NCBI RefSeq assembly: GCF_000764205.1
Contig: NZ_JQDZ01000112.1
Coordinates: 272,716-336,715 of the forward strand
Source: Thalassotalea sp. ND16A
GTDB taxonomy: Bacteria > Pseudomonadota > Gammaproteobacteria > Enterobacterales > Alteromonadaceae
DNA: 64,000 nt
Direction: 5' to 3'
The notes beneath the pieces are model-generated. The model was not told where the DNA came from and searched no databases. It saw nothing but the letters and a program-made list of their open reading frames with translations. Shown piece by piece: positions 19,497 to 28,152 of the stretch; positions within the stretch are counted from its first letter, which is position 1; each line of letters opens with the position of its first letter. Position numbers and translations under genes: made by a program.

Positions 19497-20522
19497 TTAA
19501 TGATGGTGCGCGGCACTGGATTTACCCAGGTCGGCTTTCAGTAAATAGCTGTTTTGCACGGCATATTGCTCGCCCGGTAGCAAACCCGAAAGCACCTGAG
19601 AAAAGCTGCCATCGGTTTGCCCCAATGCTATTTCTCTGCTTTCAAAGCCATGCTCATTTTTGACAAATATCACTCGCTCATTGTCGATGAGTTGAATGGC
19701 ACGATTGTCCACAACCAATGGCACTGGCATATGATTTACTACCACCGAGCCGGAGAGTAACAAACCCGGCGAAAATTGGTTTAGTTCGTTATTTAACGGC
19801 ACTCTGGCAATCATGAAAGGCGATGCGGTATTACTGGCAATAAGGTGTTTTATCTGCGAGTTTGCCTGTAGGTGTTCGCTTAAAATGGTAACTTGCTGGC
19901 CCGTTGTAACTTGTTGCGCCTGAGATGGAAAAATTTGATATTCAACCCATAGCTGTTGGTAATTGGCAATGCTGAGTAAAGCTTGTTCATTGGCCAACTC
20001 TCCAGGATTGGCATTACGCTGTGTTACTACACCGGAGGTAGGCGAGGTAATGCGATAACGCATTAAACTGTTGTTCGATTCAACTTCGGCGACCATATCA
20101 CCGGCGACAACCGTATCACCAATATTGACGGATAACTTGGTGATAATGCCGGGAAAGCGTGCTCGAACCTGGCTGTTAGCACTTGCTTCGGCCACGACTT
20201 TGCCATATACCGTGATGGTTTGTTTTATTTCACCCTTTGCTGCCGTTTTTGAAACAATACCGGCTTGCATTGCCTGATCAGCAGAGATTTCAATATGTCC
20301 TTGTTCTGCATGTTCATCACCGTGCTCGTCAGCATGTTCATCGCCATGCTGATCGTTATGCTTATCATTAGGCTGCGCTATGTGCTCATCATTCTGCTCT
20401 GAGTGTTGAGCGTGTTTATCTTCATTGCTGGCACTGGCGCTTAACGTAACGGTTAAAGTGCTGCAAAAGATCAATGTTGTTAAGGTTTTGGCTAAGCTTT
20501 TGGTTTGAGTAATGGCATTCAT
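19497..20522 (-). CDS. czcB: Periplasmic adaptor of heavy-metal RND efflux system
   Basis: 341 aa membrane-fusion protein. There is an N-terminal signal/anchor (residues about 10-31), then a strikingly His/Asp/Glu-rich segment (about 33-77, repeated HxDEH units) that probably binds metal. The barrel-sandwich and beta-barrel domains follow (ITKLSVNIGDTVVAGD, ITSPTSGVVTQRN), and it ends in His-His-His. The His-rich N-terminus is typical of CzcB-like adaptors. Its start overlaps the stop of the upstream outer-membrane gene by four bases (ATGA), indicating translational coupling. Confidence 0.88.
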   Translation of the reverse strand: MNAITQTKSLAKTLTTLIFCSTLTVTLSASASNEDKHAQHSEQNDEHIAQPNDKHNDQHGDEHADEHGDEHAEQGHIEISADQAMQAGIVSKTAAKGEIKQTITVYGKVVAEASANSQVRARFPGIITKLSVNIGDTVVAGDMVAEVESNNSLMRYRITSPTSGVVTQRNANPGELANEQALLSIANYQQLWVEYQIFPSQAQQVTTGQQVTILSEHLQANSQIKHLIASNTASPFMIARVPLNNELNQFSPGLLLSGSVVVNHMPVPLVVDNRAIQLIDNERVIFVKNEHGFESREIALGQTDGSFSQVLSGLLPGEQYAVQNSYLLKADLGKSSAAHHH

Positions 20523-21859
20523 GGTGCAATTCCTGGAAATGTGGTGTTCGAGCTATGTTGTGATGCCGGTAAAGGCTCGGCGATGAGTTCTTCAATGTCG
20601 GTGCCGAATTGTAAAGCCGCTGCGGCGGAGTCGATCATTGCGCGGCGGGCAAACAGTAACTCTTGTCTTACCGTTAAATAATCCAGATAGCTATAGAGCC
20701 CTTGCTGATAGGCAAGTTGTGTTTCTGCCAGCGCATCTGTCAGCGTCGGGATAATGCTGTCTTTTAAACTGTTGACGGTGAAAATGGCTTGTTTTCTATT
20801 GGCAAAGGCGCGATATAACTGGCGATGCAATTTGACTAAGCTTGCTGCTTTTCTGGCGACTACTTCATCACGAGCGGCCTGTGCCGTAATGATGGCGCCG
20901 GTATTATTTTTTTGAGCAAATAATGGCACACTAAAGCTTGCGGTAAGGGCGGTATCGTCCACCTCTTGCATTTGCTTAATGCCAACGCTCCATTGGATGT
21001 CGGTAGCCGAGTTGCTACGAGCTAAACGCAATTCCGCATCTTTTAGGCGCTGCTCGGTGGCAAACGCCAAAACAGCCGGGTTTTGTTTGGCTTTGGCAAA
21101 CAGAGTCGTAAAGGCAACATCTTCGGAAAAGTGAAACAAATTGCCGTCAACCTGAGCAAATGTAGGTGTGGTTTCGTTCCACAGCAGAGTTAATGCGACT
21201 TTAGAATATTCGAAACGTTGTTGCTCAGCAGATAAGGTCAAACGAGTATTGCCTAACGCAGCCATCGCCCGCTTAACTTCTGCTTTCGGGCTGTTCCCCG
21301 CTTTTGCCCGCTTTTCAACTTCTGCTAACGTATCTTCCGCTAACTGGCTGGCTTCTTTCGCTAATGCCACACGCTCTTGTGCAGCAAGCACGTCAATGTA
21401 TCGCCGCGTGACTTGTGCAAGTAATGTTAGCGCCTGAATTTTACGTTCCGCCGCGAGTAACAAACTGCGGTTTTGCACTACGCCAACACGTGCTGCGCGT
21501 TTATCACCGATCTCAATAATGGACGATATCGATACGGTAAACTCGCTACTGTCGAGGGCACCTAAGTCGCCGGTGCCGGCAAAGTTTTCAATTTCAAAAC
21601 CCAATTCATAACCGGGAGTTAAATTTTGCGTTTGTTGTTGGCCGGCAAGTGCGGCCTGGCGAAACTTGAACACTTGCAACGCCGGATTTTGTTGCAGCGT
21701 GCGTTTAATTGCCGCAGATAACGTTAGCTCATCAGTTGAGCTATTATCTTGGGCAATGAGTTGCGGACTGAGCAGCAAGGTGCCCAACAGAAGCAGGCAG
21801 CTGGGCGCCAGTCCTGATTGCGGTGCCTGCTTATTTGCGGCACGAATATTAAAAAACAT
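20519..21859 (-). CDS. czcC: TolC-family outer-membrane channel of metal efflux system
   Basis: 446 aa from ATG 21859, chosen because TAGGA lies seven bases upstream and a signal peptide follows; a longer frame to 21922 lacks these. Two OEP repeats with long amphipathic helices (LSAAIKRTLQQNPALQVFKF; LAEVEKRAKAGNSPKAEVKRA) form the periplasmic tunnel. It is the first gene of the operon and completes the CzcCBA tripartite pump from inner membrane to outside. The long leader upstream is repeat-rich. Confidence 0.88.
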   Translation of the reverse strand: MFFNIRAANKQAPQSGLAPSCLLLLGTLLLSPQLIAQDNSSTDELTLSAAIKRTLQQNPALQVFKFRQAALAGQQQTQNLTPGYELGFEIENFAGTGDLGALDSSEFTVSISSIIEIGDKRAARVGVVQNRSLLLAAERKIQALTLLAQVTRRYIDVLAAQERVALAKEASQLAEDTLAEVEKRAKAGNSPKAEVKRAMAALGNTRLTLSAEQQRFEYSKVALTLLWNETTPTFAQVDGNLFHFSEDVAFTTLFAKAKQNPAVLAFATEQRLKDAELRLARSNSATDIQWSVGIKQMQEVDDTALTASFSVPLFAQKNNTGAIITAQAARDEVVARKAASLVKLHRQLYRAFANRKQAIFTVNSLKDSIIPTLTDALAETQLAYQQGLYSYLDYLTVRQELLFARRAMIDSAAAALQFGTDIEELIAEPLPASQHSSNTTFPGIAP

Positions 21860-21877
21860 TATTTTTCCTAAAATAAA

Positions 21878-22026
21878 TAACGCGAGAATGAATTCCCGCC
21901 AACCAGGGCTAACTTCGCCCAAATAATGGTTGGCGGGGGTTTAACCTCGCGTAATTACCGCCGCGCGGTAAAACCTAGGGCTAACTAGGCTCTAATGCGA
22001 GAGTAAATTCCCGCCAACCTTAGGTT
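21878..22026. repeat. Composite inverted/direct repeat in the czcC leader
   Basis: Two direct copies of a 23-base unit (GCGAGAATGAATTCCCGCC..., 21882-21904; GCGAGAGTAAATTCCCGCC..., 21997-22019) and one inverted copy (GGTTGGCGGGGGTTTAACC, from 21928) surround a small TTACCG-CCGCG-CGGTAA palindrome (21955-21971). All lie inside the predicted 5' leader of the czcCBA transcript. I see nothing coding in 21860-22188. Confidence 0.6.
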
Positions 22027-22066
22027 AACTGAAACTATTTGGTTGAATTCTTGGTTTCATCGCGGC

Positions 22067-22097
22067 ACTATAAACCTTACAGTTACAGTAAGGTCAA
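22067..22097 (-). promoter_or_regulatory. MerR-type promoter/operator for czcCBA
   Basis: On the minus strand, -35 TTGACC and -10 TATAGT are separated by 19 bp, the over-long spacer that MerR-family activators require. The spacer holds the dyad ACCTTAC-N7-GTAAGGT (22074-22094). It faces the efflux operon and lies about 95 bp upstream of the divergent merR-like gene. Confidence 0.88.
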
Positions 22098-22191
22098 GTG
22101 TAGTGCTCATGGCTTTGACAAAAGTGCTTCGAAAAAGGCACTTATAACAGCGCTCGGTAAAGTTAGGTGAGTAAAATTGTGAGAAAATATG

Positions 22192-22587
22192 ATGAAGATA
22201 AGTCAGCTAGCTAAATTAACCCATTTACCCAGTAAAACCATTCGCTATTATGAAGAGATTGGCCTGGTGCCGAAAGCGTTACGAAATGACAACGGCTATC
22301 GCGAATATCGTGCTGATGATGTAGAACGTTTGGTGTTTGTCAGGCGTTGCCGTGAATTGCAAATACCCATTGAGCAAATTAAGATCTTGATAGCGGTACA
22401 AGCGGATAAAAAATCATCGTGTAAAGAGGTCGACTCACTCATTGAGCAACAACTTGAGAAAGTGCGTAAAACCATCGCGGAATTGACCCTGCTGGAGCAA
22501 ACCCTGCATCAGTTGGCAACATCATGCCCCAATGAAATTGTTGGTGAATGTGAGATATTGAAAAGATTACAGCAAGAGGGCAACTAG
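22192..22587 (+). CDS. MerR family metal-responsive regulator (CadR/PbrR-like)
   Basis: 131 aa (ATG 22192; ATG 22189 also possible). N-terminal winged HTH ISQLAKLTHLPSKTIRYYEEIGLV, a long dimerisation helix, and three Cys in metal-site positions: C77 (KSSCKEV), C112 (ATSCPN) and C120 (GECEIL). The Cys77 + Cys112 pair with a third C-terminal Cys is the arrangement of the Cd/Pb sensors CadR and PbrR, not of copper-sensing CueR. It is divergent from the czcCBA operon, whose promoter has the matching dyad and 19-bp spacer. Confidence 0.88.
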   Translation: MKISQLAKLTHLPSKTIRYYEEIGLVPKALRNDNGYREYRADDVERLVFVRRCRELQIPIEQIKILIAVQADKKSSCKEVDSLIEQQLEKVRKTIAELTLLEQTLHQLATSCPNEIVGECEILKRLQQEGN

Positions 22588-22700
22588 AAAGATTCCCCTG
22601 CCAATTGAAAACTAAATACACAGTTTGTAAAAGCCAATTTCGAACCTCAATAAAAATCCAAACGGTAGCAACCATCCTAATTGCTCTTGATCTATATTTT

Positions 22701-22714
22701 TTGGCCAAGATCAA
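22701..22714 (+). promoter_or_regulatory. FNR/DNR-like binding site
   Basis: TTGGCCAAGATCAA: the right half ATCAA is perfect for the FNR/CRP-family consensus TTGAT-N4-ATCAA, and the left half TTGGC differs in two bases. It lies 52 bp upstream of the norE-like ATG. Seen, but one-sided. Confidence 0.45.
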
Positions 22715-22765
22715 TGTTCGCTGAGCAGAAATTCATTACTATGCGTTTTTAACCTGGAGTGATGA

Positions 22766-23380
22766 ATGTCTAGCCCTGTAGTGTCAAATTTAGCTGTTTC
22801 CGATATTGTTGAACAGCCTGTGCGCGAGCAAAAATTGCCTGGTGATTTGGCGATGTGGTTTTTCATCTTGATGGAACTCACCGTTTTTGCCATTTTCTTT
22901 ATTGGCTTTGCCATCACCCAACGCCTTCAACCTGAGATGTTTAGCGAGGGTAGAGCAACCTTGAGTGCGGCGGTTGGCTTATTTTGTACCTTATCGTTGA
23001 TTATCAGCAGTTACTTTGTCGCTCGGTCGGTTGAGGCGGTAAAGCGGGGTAATAATTTTAGTGCAAAACGACAGCTTGTTTTTGCCTTGCTGACCGCAAG
23101 TATTTACGTAGTATTGAAAATAACCGAGTATTCTGCTTTGCTAGAGCTTGGTTTTGATATCTCAACCAACACCTTTTACACCCTGTATTTCTTTATTACC
23201 GGCTTTCATTTTATGCACGTGTTATTGGGGATGATCATATTGGCTTATATGGCAAAAAGAGCCAATAATAATGCTTATCAGCCGAGTGATTGTAGCGGCT
23301 ATGAAGCTGGCGCCTCGTACTGGCATATGGTCGATTTGGTGTGGATCATTGTGTTTTTTCTTATCTATATTATCCACTAA
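22766..23380 (+). CDS. norE: NorE-like cytochrome c oxidase subunit III family protein
   Basis: 204 aa with five membrane helices. It begins with the characteristic LPGDLAMWFFILMELTVFAIFF segment (residues about 26-47) and has the FYTLYFFITGFHFMHVLLG and YWHMVDLVWIIVFF segments of the COX3/NorE group. At about 200 aa it matches NorE, the accessory subunit encoded with nitric oxide reductase, rather than seven-helix CoxC. No norCB lies in the window. A short norF-like gene follows 23 bp later. Confidence 0.8.
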   Translation: MSSPVVSNLAVSDIVEQPVREQKLPGDLAMWFFILMELTVFAIFFIGFAITQRLQPEMFSEGRATLSAAVGLFCTLSLIISSYFVARSVEAVKRGNNFSAKRQLVFALLTASIYVVLKITEYSALLELGFDISTNTFYTLYFFITGFHFMHVLLGMIILAYMAKRANNNAYQPSDCSGYEAGASYWHMVDLVWIIVFFLIYIIH

Positions 23381-23403
23381 CTTAACCGGGCTATCAGATC
23401 AAC

Positions 23404-23649
23404 ATGATTAATATACACTTTTCAGCAGTTATCTTAGTGCTGCTCACACTGGTCAGCACCATGCTGGCTCAGTCTACGACTCCAATTGGCGTGTTGGCCT
23501 TTTTAGTGACCTTGTCTGTAGTGGTGAAAGGCCAGCAGATCATCGACGTATTTATGGAATTAAATACCGCACCGGCTAAATGGCGCTGGTTGTTATTAAG
23601 TTATGTTATTTTGGTGCCATTGATATTGGCCGCCATCATCTATTTTTAA
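23404..23649 (+). CDS. norF: NorF-like / cytochrome oxidase subunit IV family protein
   Basis: 81 aa, three hydrophobic helices (about 5-24, 26-46, 60-80). The central VKGQQIIDVFMELNTAPAKWR loop is typical of the COX4-like/NorF family that accompanies NorE. It is co-directional and close behind the norE-like gene, so probably in one operon. Function is inferred from the pairing. Confidence 0.75.
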   Translation: MINIHFSAVILVLLTLVSTMLAQSTTPIGVLAFLVTLSVVVKGQQIIDVFMELNTAPAKWRWLLLSYVILVPLILAAIIYF

Positions 23650-23740
23650 CGGGTTTAACGAAATAATTAAAAGTGAAAAATGAAATTTTAAATAGCAAAA
23701 AAGCTAAAATTGACAGATACTTAAGGAGTCTATAAAACAT

Positions 23741-23892
23741 TTATACCCGTCACCATTCAAAGAAGCGCTTGAGTAATCCCACTTCTTCGTTGCATCTATT
23801 TGTAAGGGAATGACCATTACTGTATAGATGCGCCTTGAATCGGAATTACTCAAGTGCTCTGAAACCTGCATCTTGAATGGCGACGGGTATAA
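23741..23892. repeat. 152-bp MITE-like palindromic element
   Basis: Terminal arms TTATACCCGTCACCATTCAA and TTGAATGGCGACGGGTATAA match at 19 of 20 positions. Inner paired segments (CTTGAGTAATCCC / GGAATTACTCAAG; GCATCTAT / ATAGATGC; AATG / CATT at the centre) make the whole element able to fold into one hairpin. No coding content. It occupies the gap between norF and the next gene. Confidence 0.8.
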
Positions 23893-23919
23893 GCAACAAT
23901 CAGGGAGCGCATTTAACCG

Positions 23920-25308
23920 GTGAAAAAAATTAGCATAAGCCAAGATGAAAATCTGTCATTTAAGCTAAGCCATCAACTCGCATTACATGAATATCAACAC
24001 ATAGATTTGTATTTTTCCATTCCTGATGACATGGGCATCAGCGCAAAAACGCTGAGTGAAGAAAATTACTTTCACTCTAGCATTAAAAGTTACAGTTCTT
24101 ATTATTCTGAACAGGTGCATTTGCCTTTGGTCAGAAGTCGATTTATCAGTCAGCAAAAAGGTGAGCAAAGCGATTATCGCAGCAACTTAAATCTATTTTG
24201 TCATCAATTTCGCGTGGCCCTGGATACGGATGTAAAACAAACGATTAAAATTGACGATGTGGAGGCGTTTTATCAAACCGCGAATGAGCTCAGTGAGCAA
24301 ACGCAAAATTTGCTGAAAAAATTACGTCGTTATACCCCGCCAGATCAAAAGCTGAGCTCTTATTTTGAAAATGTGGACAATTACCTAAGCTGGCACACCG
24401 AGCAATCCTTTTTAAAACTGTTAGCCAAAGGCCCGAAAGCCAGTGAGCAAAGCGAACAGCGAGAAGTGTTATTTGAATTGTGCCGACAAGAGTGTGAGTA
24501 TCGCTCCAGCAATCAATATAACTCGAAAATCACCCTCGATGATCCTAATCGCATCACCAATAAAATGCGTTTATTGCAACGCTTAAGTGATATTGGCGTA
24601 GTCTTTAAGCGGCAAACGAAAAACTTGAATGCCAATTTGAAACGTTCTGTCCGTGGTGCCATTACCGCCATTATCATGGCATTTGTGATGACCATTGTGC
24701 TTAATGCTCGCTCCGCGTTTGCCGAAATCACCGTCGTTTTAATTGCTACCTTAGGCTTGATTTATGGCATCCGGGAAACCTTTAAAGACGAATTAAACCA
24801 TTATGTGTGGCGCAAAATTCAACACGGCAGGCCGAAATGGCTGCACTTATTCAGCAATAGTTTAACCAAAAGTAAAATTTGTACGCAGACCATCTGGCTT
24901 GAATACATCAAAAGCAAGGACTTACCCGACAACGTCGATAAGCTATTGCAAAAGCGTGGTAAGCAAAATAAACAAGCTGCCCATTTATTGCATTTTCGTT
25001 GCGACTCCAGGGTATTGGCCAGTGAATTTATGCCCGGCTTTGAAGAAATCCAAAATCGGATTTTTTTTAATTTAACGCCATTTGTGCGCTACTTGAAAAA
25101 AGGCGAAGGTCGCTTATACGCCCATGATGGCAGTAAAATTTCGCATCAGGCGGTGGAAAGGCGTTATCAAATAACTGTGATCCTGGTGCAAACCAACAAG
25201 CTCAAACAAGAGTATTTACAACGTTTTAAAATTACCATGAACCGCTCTAAAATCATCAATATTGAGCCGTTGAAGTCGACCCAAAACTTTGTTAGCTCCG
25301 AGGCGTAA
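23920..25308 (+). CDS. Unknown protein with two central membrane segments
   Basis: 462 aa from GTG 23920. A soluble, charged N-terminal half (1-240) includes helix-rich segments. Two adjacent TM helices lie at about 243-262 and 267-283 (GAITAIIMAFVMTIVLNA; EITVVLIATLGLIYGI), then a C-terminal domain (285-462) with RCDSRVLASEFMPGFEEIQNRIFFNLTPFVRYLKK-type sequence. The hairpin membrane anchor with both large domains on one side suggests a membrane-tethered cytoplasmic protein. I do not recognise the family. It stands alone behind a MITE-like element. Confidence 0.7.
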   Translation: MKKISISQDENLSFKLSHQLALHEYQHIDLYFSIPDDMGISAKTLSEENYFHSSIKSYSSYYSEQVHLPLVRSRFISQQKGEQSDYRSNLNLFCHQFRVALDTDVKQTIKIDDVEAFYQTANELSEQTQNLLKKLRRYTPPDQKLSSYFENVDNYLSWHTEQSFLKLLAKGPKASEQSEQREVLFELCRQECEYRSSNQYNSKITLDDPNRITNKMRLLQRLSDIGVVFKRQTKNLNANLKRSVRGAITAIIMAFVMTIVLNARSAFAEITVVLIATLGLIYGIRETFKDELNHYVWRKIQHGRPKWLHLFSNSLTKSKICTQTIWLEYIKSKDLPDNVDKLLQKRGKQNKQAAHLLHFRCDSRVLASEFMPGFEEIQNRIFFNLTPFVRYLKKGEGRLYAHDGSKISHQAVERRYQITVILVQTNKLKQEYLQRFKITMNRSKIINIEPLKSTQNFVSSEA

Positions 25309-25419
25309 ATTAGCGAAAGCAGTTATCAGCTGAAAAGCAGGCAAATCTATATTTTTGCCTTTGCTTAACCTGCCGTTCGTGCTACTTTCACAGCATAGTT
25401 TTAAAAAGGAAAATTTATT

Positions 25420-25986
25420 ATGCCAAAGGCAAGTGATATTAAAAAAAATGCAGCTATTGAATACAACAATAGCGTTTATATTGTCAGAGATATCGAACGT
25501 TCGGTACCGCAAGGACGTGCCGGAGGTAGCTTATATCGTATGCGCATGTATGACGTTGTCACAGGCAACAAAGTTGACGAAACGTTCAAAGATAGCGATA
25601 TGTTAACGTTAGGCGATTTAAGTCGCCAGCAAGTGATGTTTTCCTACGTTGATGGTGATGAATATGTGTTCATGGATAACGAAGATTACACGCCGTATCA
25701 CTTAAATAAAGACACGATCAGTGATGAAGTACAATTTATCAATGAAGAAACCGAAGGTTTAGTGATGTTAATGGTTGATGGTTCACCGGTTGGTGTTGAT
25801 TTACCGGCAACCGTTGATTTAGTTATCACCGAAACTGACCCGTCGATTAAAGGTGGGTCCGCCACCGCCCGTACCAAGCCGGCAATTCTTTCAACCGGAT
25901 TAACGGTGCAAGTGCCTGAGCATGTTTCTACTGGTGACAAAATTAAAATAAACACTGCTGAGAAGAAATTCGTCAGTCGCGCTTAA
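25420..25986 (+). CDS. efpL: Elongation factor P-like protein EfpL (YeiP)
   Basis: 188 aa with the three EF-P beta-barrel domains. The tip loop of domain I reads [10 protein letters not shown]: arginine 33 replaces the modifiable lysine of EF-P, and the loop is longer. This is diagnostic of EfpL/YeiP, which relieves ribosome stalling at certain motifs without post-translational modification. AAGGAAAA precedes the ATG. It is monocistronic with a strong terminator. Confidence 0.92.
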   Translation: MPKASDIKKNAAIEYNNSVYIVRDIERSVPQGRAGGSLYRMRMYDVVTGNKVDETFKDSDMLTLGDLSRQQVMFSYVDGDEYVFMDNEDYTPYHLNKDTISDEVQFINEETEGLVMLMVDGSPVGVDLPATVDLVITETDPSIKGGSATARTKPAILSTGLTVQVPEHVSTGDKIKINTAEKKFVSRA

Positions 25987-26010
25987 TTAAATTAAGCAAA
26001 AAACAAGTTT

Positions 26011-26046
26011 AAGGCCAACGATATTTCATTATCGTTGGCCTTTTTG
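26011..26046 (+). terminator. Rho-independent terminator of efpL
   Basis: AAGGCCAACGAT-atttcatt-ATCGTTGGCC followed by TTTTTG; perfect 12-bp stem. Confidence 0.9.
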
Positions 26047-26095
26047 CACATATAAGTGCTTATATTCCCGGGCCATGGAGGAAATGATTGCACTT

Positions 26096-26140
26096 GGATG
26101 TGCTTATACCCGGCAGGCAGCAGGCCTTTTGAGAGTGATT
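26096..26140. repeat. TTATACCCGGC hairpin repeat, copy a
   Basis: GGATGTGCTTATACCCGGCAGGCAG...GAGTGATT; inner GGC/GCC stem. It abuts the argP stop. A worn second unit may precede it at about 26056-26089. Confidence 0.6.
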
Positions 26141-26141
26141 T

Positions 26142-27041
26142 TTATGCTTGGCTAAAGTGTTGCTCACCATAACGAATAATGGTGTGACTCACCTGCTTTT
26201 GAATACCGCGTTCTAATACCCAACTATGCCAGAACAGCGGCTGCTTTAGGTGCTTGTCTGGCGCCAAATCGATTAATGCGCCACTGGCTAGATGTTCATT
26301 AGCCTGGGTTGTTGGGATCAAACCATAAGCTAACCCCGCCAGGACCATAGTAACCACTGCCTCAGAAGAGCGAATGCGGTGACAAGGGTAGTCAGCTTTG
26401 TTAATGCCAAAGTGCTGTCTTAAGTAATCTTTATGCATAGTATCTCGATGGTCATAATCGATACACGGTGCGATTGCTAAATTACTTTTGTTTAAACCGT
26501 CGCTAAAGAATTTTTGCTGAAATTCAGAGCTGGCGCACAGGATATAATTGAGAGTGCCAATCGGTTCCACTTTTACGCCGGCAAAACTCGATTTTTGTGA
26601 GCTCACCGCCGCAAATACTTCGCCTTTTTTTAATAACTCCTGGGTATTGGCCTCATTGGTCACCTGAATATTCAGCTCTATTGGGTAGCGCTTTAACAGC
26701 GGTGTTAATGCCGGAATAAACCAACTGGCCAGCGTGTCGGCATTAACCGCAATGGTAATGGGCAGGGACGAAGGCGCATCGCAGGGCATGATCTCACGCA
26801 CCAGATCATATTCCAATTGCCTTATTTTACGAAAATGTGACAGTATTTTTTCGCCGACAGAGGTGGCTTGTAGCGGTTGGCTGCGGATCAACACCGGGTT
26901 TGCCACCAGTTGCTCCAGTTGTTTGATTCGTTGTGAAATTGCCGACTGGGTAATGTTCAACACTTGTGCCGCTTTGTCGAAACTTTGCTCATGAATTACC
27001 GTATCGAGTGCATGAATGAGTTTGTAATCGAGAGGACGCAT
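26142..27041 (-). CDS. argP: LysR-family regulator ArgP
   Basis: 299 aa from ATG 27041, which follows AAGGTG; the frame also allows GTG 27047. The start MRPLDYKLIHALDTVIHEQSFDKAA, the HTH NITQSAISQRIKQLE and the overall length match ArgP (IciA), which activates argO and other lysine/arginine genes. It is divergent from the argO gene, the classical arrangement. The shared 230-bp AT-rich region 27042-27271 must hold both promoters, but no clear LysR box was picked out. Confidence 0.9.
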   Translation of the reverse strand: MRPLDYKLIHALDTVIHEQSFDKAAQVLNITQSAISQRIKQLEQLVANPVLIRSQPLQATSVGEKILSHFRKIRQLEYDLVREIMPCDAPSSLPITIAVNADTLASWFIPALTPLLKRYPIELNIQVTNEANTQELLKKGEVFAAVSSQKSSFAGVKVEPIGTLNYILCASSEFQQKFFSDGLNKSNLAIAPCIDYDHRDTMHKDYLRQHFGINKADYPCHRIRSSEAVVTMVLAGLAYGLIPTTQANEHLASGALIDLAPDKHLKQPLFWHSWVLERGIQKQVSHTIIRYGEQHFSQA

Positions 27042-27271
27042 AATCACCTTATTAATGATGCTAAATTGTTAATTGATTATCATTAGATAAATTAATAATT
27101 ATTAAGTTTATTTAATTTTACTAACTATAATCGATTTCTTATCATAGCGCTAATTAACCTGAAAACAGGTTAATAATGCTCGCTGCAGTTGTTTGTAAGT
27201 TTTTTTGTTGTTTGCCCGTAGCCCGTTTTGTCGCTCGTCGCCCGCAGCTTTATCTCTCTTAAGGAAAGTTC

Positions 27272-27892
27272 ATGTCTACCATGTCACTCGTACCAATATT
27301 TAAAGGCTTTGTTATTGGCGCCGGTTTAATCATCCCCATTGGCGTACAAAATTCATACATTTTAAGTCAAAGTATTAAACGTAATCATCATTTGCTGGCG
27401 GCGACTATTTGTATATTGTGTGATTTTATTTTGATGTCACTGGGCGTGTTTGGTGGTGGTGCATTAATTAATAGCAATAGCATGTTAGCTGAGCTTATCA
27501 CCTGGGGCGGTATCATCTTTTTGACTGTCTATGGACTGATTTTCTTCAAGCAATTTTATCTGGCCAATAACGATGACATGCTTAAAGAAATTAAGCCGAG
27601 TACCCGCAAAGCGGTGATCTTTACCACCCTGGCAGTCACCTTGTTAAACCCGCATGCCTATTTAGACACGGTAGTGATTATTGGTAGTATCAGTGGCAAG
27701 TTTGCTGACGCCGATAAACTGGCATTCTTATTCGGTACTTTGCTTGCCTCAATTGCCTGGTTTTATGCGTTATCGCTAGGTGCGGCAAGAATGTCACCAT
27801 GGTTGAGTCAGCGCAAAGTGCAACGTGGTATCAATTTGATTGTGGCTATTTTAATGTGGACCATCGCCTGGTTTTTATTTGCCGGGCTCTAA
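27272..27892 (+). CDS. argO: LysE/ArgO family amino-acid exporter
   Basis: 206 aa, six TM segments. The family start IFKGFVIGAGLIIPIGVQNSYILSQ and the internal LAVTLLNPHAYLDTVVIIGS (NPHAYLD motif) identify the arginine/lysine exporter ArgO. It is expected to be switched on by ArgP in response to arginine and repressed with lysine. AAGGAAAG lies before the ATG. Confidence 0.9.
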   Translation: MSTMSLVPIFKGFVIGAGLIIPIGVQNSYILSQSIKRNHHLLAATICILCDFILMSLGVFGGGALINSNSMLAELITWGGIIFLTVYGLIFFKQFYLANNDDMLKEIKPSTRKAVIFTTLAVTLLNPHAYLDTVVIIGSISGKFADADKLAFLFGTLLASIAWFYALSLGAARMSPWLSQRKVQRGINLIVAILMWTIAWFLFAGL

Positions 27893-27895
27893 TCA

Positions 27896-27932
27896 AAGCC
27901 AGGCTTACCTCGGGTAAGCTTGGCTTTTTTTT
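27896..27932 (+). terminator. Rho-independent terminator of argO
   Basis: AAGCCAGGCTTACC-tcg-GGTAAGCTTGGC followed by TTTTTTTT. Confidence 0.9.
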
Positions 27933-27936
27933 ACAA

Positions 27937-28132
27937 GGATGTACTTATCCAGGGCCGGCAGAACGCCTTTAGAGTGGTATTTTTTAAGCTTCTGGCAACG
28001 AGCTACGAGCTGTGTATTTGATGTATTCACTTATAATCTAACAATACCAAATCTGCCCGAAGCCCGAAGCCAATAGCCATTCATTATGGATTGTACTTAT
28101 CCAGGGCTGGCAGAACGCCTTTTGAGGGTGAT
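27937..28132. repeat. Composite intergenic element: hairpin repeat / heptad element / hairpin repeat
   Basis: TTATACCC-type hairpin repeats at 27937-27980 and 28088-28132 (direct orientation) flank a heptad element at 27986-28078. The left arm of the latter reads GCTTCTG GCAACGA GCTACGA. The right arm, read on the opposite strand, is GCTATTG GCTTCGG GCTTCGG GCAG. The core is TGTATTTGATGTATTCACTT. No coding content. Confidence 0.7.
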
Positions 28133-28152
28133 TTATTATCGGGGATTACGGT

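Noticed and set aside
22681..22714. TTGATC-N16-GATCAA as an operator
   Set aside because: The outer halves are too far apart for the FNR/CRP family; the 14-bp inner site TTGGCCAAGATCAA is the better candidate.
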